Shown here: positions 59,671 to 64,000 of the stretch, piece by piece | How positions within the stretch are numbered: the first letter of the stretch is position 1 | How the letters are laid out: every line of letters starts with the position of its first letter | Assembly (NCBI GenBank): GCA_961205875.1 | Contig: OY540822.1 | Location: forward strand, 13,270,501 to 13,334,500 | Direction: 5' to 3' | Length of the DNA: 64,000 nt | Source: Sialis fuliginosa | Lineage: Eukaryota > Arthropoda > Insecta > Megaloptera > Sialidae | The notes under the pieces: model-generated | What the model saw: the letters and a program-made list of their open reading frames with translations, nothing else | Database searches by the model: none | What the model was told of the DNA's origin: nothing | Position numbers and translations under genes: made by a program

Positions 59671-62600
59671 ATATCATCTCACACATTTTTTAACGACTCT
59701 GATGAAAAAAATTCATAAAATTTATTTTATACTAGACTACATTATAAATAAAATAAGCTCAGTTTGAACTCTCTACCATTAATACAACTATCAGTATTCT
59801 TTGGGAAACATTGCACAATACACATACAGTTATTACGAAAAGCAGTTTTTTCTAAAGCTTTTTCGTAGAAAAATACAACCATAACAGATTTTGTAGTAAT
59901 CTCGTACAATCGTATGACAGACGTTTCAAATTATATATGTTTATAGGTATTTCGTATTTCATCGTATTCTCCTCATTATTGTTTCTCAGAATTGGAAATG
60001 AGAGCATTTGTTAATATCTGATATTTTATTGTTGTCATGTACACAGTTTGAATTCTAAGAACATATATTTTTTGTTCATCACATATTATAGAACAGGTGT
60101 GGTCCACAAGTTCGTTATCACTACAGATTGAAAAAATGTTAACTATCTAGTTATCTTATTAAATTTTTAATTATAGTTATAGAAGGGTAAAATAGTTTTT
60201 TTGAAACTGGGTTCAATCAACCGGTTTTCTGAAATCAATGGAAATATCTAATAGAATTTACAACGGTCGAATTTTTGTAATATGTAGTTGAAAAACTTTT
60301 TTTCCAATCTCTATTTAATATGTAAATTCAGGAATAAAAATACTCAATTATTTAATTACACTTCTATCTGAAAAATGATTGAAAATTCAAACTGTTACAG
60401 TATTGAACTATTGGCATTCTAAATTTAAATTGTATTTTTTTATATCAATGTATGCTTTTTTTTAACAAAGTCTTGAATATTGTCTTCGCTGTTTGATAAT
60501 AATTGTTGAAAATAATTCAGTCAGTACATAAGTTTTATGTTAACATATATATTGGAAATAAAAAAAAAATCACTTCTGAACTACTTCAGAAAATTTCGTT
60601 CAGAACAATTATTATTTAAAATGTCAAATTTCAAGTTTGTTTCGCCGTATTGGATCACAAACTGGCACACCGTCGTCAATTAGTTAATGGTCGTATGCCA
60701 TTCAGGGACATTCAAAACTTATGTTTGATTTTTTTCATGATTATTATACTTTATTATTATCAAATTAATTTATTATCATTATAATTAATAAAAACACAGT
60801 TTTAAAGTTTTTGAAAGGTAAATGATTTAATTTTTGATTAAAAAATGCGGGACACACAAAAACCAAAATCAAAAAGTGTGTATTTAGTTGTTGCGACTTC
60901 TGAATTATTTTAAATTAAAAATATGAAATTTACAGTGCATATGAAAAAAGTCTGTTTACATATTTAAACAGATAATGTATACTTACTGTAAATCCATTTA
61001 TTTTGTACTATATAGGCGAGTACTTGAAAATCTCATAACGAATGTCTCTTTCTATATAAAGTATCCTTTTTTCTAATTCATTTTTAAAAGATATTGAGAT
61101 ACACATAAATACAGGATGTCTCAGGTATTTTTTTCTAAAACTCTTTAAGAGCTTAATCTAAGACCATCTTTAATTTATGTCGCATTTATCTTTTATTAGT
61201 TTGTCAGATTTTTTTTAATAAAATTATAATCACATGCATTGATCATTGTCAGTATTACGTATAAGAAAGTTCCGTGGCTCTCATGCAGATATTTATATAT
61301 CGTTGTCAAAACGGAGATATTTTACCCCCAATTAATTAGTATCTAACAACCTTCTCTGTTTTTCCATCTGAGGGAGGGGATTCCCTGAAAAATAATTTCA
61401 CTGAAGTATTCAAATTATGTAGGTATATTCTAGTAAAAATTATTTAATATTTTATTAAAAGAATTTGAAATATTTTAGATCTAGTTTCCTCGCTATTCTC
61501 AATTGTATGATTTAAAAATAGGTGTTAAAAAACTCTGCTATGTAGAATTTTTAAGGAAAATATGATTCTCAAAATCAGAGTAATTTTCAATTGAATTCTT
61601 ATCTCGCAATTATGAATAATATAAATGTCTGATATTATAAAAAAGTTACTAGCTAACGGGGTATCAAATTCTGTTGGATTTGATTTATAATTTAAAACAG
61701 TAGTACTTAAATTTCTTCCTAAATAACACTGTTAAAAATAATACAGTTGTTTTCTACTTACCGCATATAACTTTCGAAGACTTTTGGCGTGTCAAGTTTT
61801 TAAGGACTTATTTGGGAATATAGGATATATTTTTTTTATAAAAGAAATAAATAATATAAATCACAATTTAAATTATTATTTGTTTATTATATGTAATAAT
61901 AATTATATACAGCATGATAATAATAAATAGCATATTTATAAGTAAACTAAATCACATATTTTGTTTAAAAATAATATAACTTATATAATAATTTGGTTTT
62001 ATCATAGGGGCATATAAAGCATGTGTTAAAATGTAAGCAATACAAAATATATACGGAGTAAACTCTTTTTATCGAGTTTCATTTTTTTAATTTTGACAAG
62101 GAGTTATATTGTGCATTATATTTTAAATTAAAAATAATTTTAAAGAGAGCTAGGCCACAAAAACTAATGATAATATTTTATGTGATAGGACTTCACTAAT
62201 TATTTTAGGAATGAATAACAAAAAAAAATGGGAATTTGAAAATGTAAGTATTTTAAAAATTTGGCAAATTATTATGACACCTAATTTTACATTAATACAT
62301 TGACGAAATATAATATATAATAATTTTTACATTATATTGGTTACGAAATTTTTTTCTAATAATTTGTTTGGGTTATTTTTACGCCTCTTCTTATTTTAAA
62401 TATCAAATTTAATATTTGTATGTAGAAAAAGATATTGAAGAGGGATAAAATTGAACCCAAAATGTAAAACACTAGTACGGATTATGAATATCATATACAA
62501 AAATGTTTCAAATTGGTAATTCTACATTTCCATTACATCATACATAACAGTGTGCTAATTTAACTGTATTTTATTTGACAGTTTGGTAAAGTCAATATGT

Positions 62601-63048
62601 TTGGTTACAATCTATTATCTGGAATAATAATATTTATAGTCGATACATAAAAGTTTTTAAGTATTTTCGACATTGAAATATTTTTTATAAATGTACATAT
62701 TTGGCAGTTTATTGCCTTGGCCTAATTATTATACAATATAACAAATAATTAACATAATTAGACTGGGAAGAATGTTTAGTATAATACAATATCTTTTATA
62801 TTTTACTTCACAGTCAATTTTTAAGGATCTAACAACATCTTTGGTATTTAAAAAACTAACAATATTAATAAAAATAATTGTAATAATTACTAACAATATA
62901 TGTTATCTATCAATTTATATTATATAAATAAAAATAATTTGCAAACTAACATAATTTAGCACAAAAATTAACAAGGGGTTGCATAAATCTAATAATAACA
63001 TTGCAGTACGATCACAAATTTGAACTAGAAAATAAAAGAAGTATTTAG
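59671..63048. other. dve downstream region and 3' UTR, AT-rich
   Basis: The dve 3' UTR runs leftward from 63048, with its length unknown. A truncated copy of the 38327 MITE ends at about 60313, an ATACAGGATGTC end lies near 61110 and a GTATAAGAAAGT end near 61260. No other gene was seen. Confidence 0.4.
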
Positions 63049-64000
63049 TTACTCCCTATCGCTGTGGTGATAAGGGGGATGTGCAGAAGCATGGGGATTA
63101 TCGTATAAAGCCATTTTCAGTCGTTTACATTTCGCCCTTCTATTTTTAAACCAAAACTGCACATTCTTCGGTTCAAGTCTAGGGAATTTCTGTCTGTAAG
63201 GCATACGATTTAGTTCTTCCGTGTATTTTAGAATCATGTTGTGCGAAGGGTGAGTACTGATTGAAAACCACTGTTCCAATCGTGGTACTTCTGTCACCGG
63301 GTCTATGAATGTCCTGTTCCTCTTTCGACGCTCATCCATGGATGCGGATAAGTGGCTCAAACTATTACTCCCGGATGGAGACGTCGCCGACAATCCGTGA
63401 TGGTTCCGGGGCAATCCAGGGATGTAGTAAAGGAAACTGTTACTGAACATTGAATTGGGGGTTAAAGGGAAACCGGGCGCGATTCTATCTAAGCTACCCC
63501 TTGAGCTGTGCGGCATTAAACTTGGTTCAGTATCAGGTGTCGGTGTTCGGAAACTGTGCAAAGATGCTCGATTCATATCCATTTGATATAAATGCTCTTC
63601 TGAATTATTGCAGTTTTTGTGCTGCTGTTCTGCACTATTTTCATCTACATCTGATTCATCGCCTCGTTCTTTCTTGTGGTTGTTATTGTTATTATTATTG
63701 TTGTTTAAGGGGGAACGCGGGTGATCTTCCGTGTTCTGTTCTTGTTTTATAACATCAATCTGAAAATATAAATAGATTTATATTAGATAGTTATACGTTA
63801 TATATATCTTTGTCTTTATTATGACATATACATAAATACAATTGATGTGAGTACGATAGACACATTATACGTTTAAAGTGAAACGCAATTGAATGGAAGT
63901 CTATTAGATAAATAAACTAGATAGTGTTCAACTCACTGTAGGGGAATGGGGAGACGAGTTTCTAGTCGCTTCACTATTCCGGTCTTCAGAATTATGATTT
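63049..64000 (-). CDS. dve: Homeobox protein defective proventriculus (Dve), C-terminal exons (partial)
   Basis: The exons are 64000-63937 (21 codons, open to the edge, donor GTGAGT) and 63759-63049 (236 codons plus TAA), joined in phase 0 across a 177-bp intron with a TTTTCAG acceptor. The second exon starts IDVIKQEQN, then has nine Asn, a Ser/Pro-rich stretch, and a homeodomain from about RRKRNRTFIDP to WFKNRRAKCKRLKM. Recognition helix 3 carries Lys at position 50 (WFKN). About 12 residues more than a 60-residue domain lie before helix 3 (TEELNRMPYRQKFPRLEPKN), the known Dve oddity. Dve is a nuclear SATB/CUT-related transcription factor acting in midgut, wing and photoreceptor patterning. 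The CMP/CUT-like N-terminal region should lie off the right edge. Identification rests on my knowledge of the Dve homeodomain sequence. Confidence 0.93.

Noticed and set aside
63450-63752. 100-codon + strand frame over dve
   Set aside because: It is antisense to a homeobox exon with clear splice sites and homology.

Overview
The window is AT-rich, intron-containing and crowded with short inverted-repeat transposons. Together with its three protein-coding loci, this points to an arthropod, most likely an insect, nuclear genome. I cannot name the order from the sequence. There is no sign of a bacterial, organellar or viral genome.

Three genes can be supported. (1) On the + strand, 16901-18817 carries the last two coding exons of an RNA-binding protein whose Ala/Tyr-rich tail resembles RBM24/RBM38 (C. 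elegans SUP-12 group). Its RRM exons are not visible, so 1-16900 is probably upstream intron. (2) On the - strand, 34580-30657 is a complete four-exon gene for a 722-residue type I membrane protein. It has a signal peptide, cysteine caps, many leucine-rich repeats, one membrane helix and a cytoplasmic tail with a PPxY motif. All three introns are phase 0 with clean GT/AG ends. (3) On the - strand, 64000-63049 holds the last two coding exons of the homeobox gene defective proventriculus (dve), running off the right edge. The three genes show no operon-like link. RBM24-like and the LRR gene converge across 11.8 kb, and about 28 kb of non-coding DNA separates the LRR gene from dve.

The rest is mostly non-coding and full of transposon remains. 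They include: two equal-length 746-bp palindromic foldback cores (1721-2466, 25985-26730); TTAA-flanked elements (7323-8068, 16063-16396, 36838-37383); TA-flanked elements, several starting TACAGG (10191-10716, 19387-19852, 21115-21384, 22023-22329, 38961-39600); two elements with 8-bp target duplications (11957-12305 perfect, 41959-42357 7/8); a LINE 3' end (48182-48722); a tandem array of about 158 bp (59300-59670) with dispersed single monomers; and several nested composites.

Calls rest on reading translations, splice signals and repeat symmetry by eye. No database search was run, so family names for repeats are tentative.
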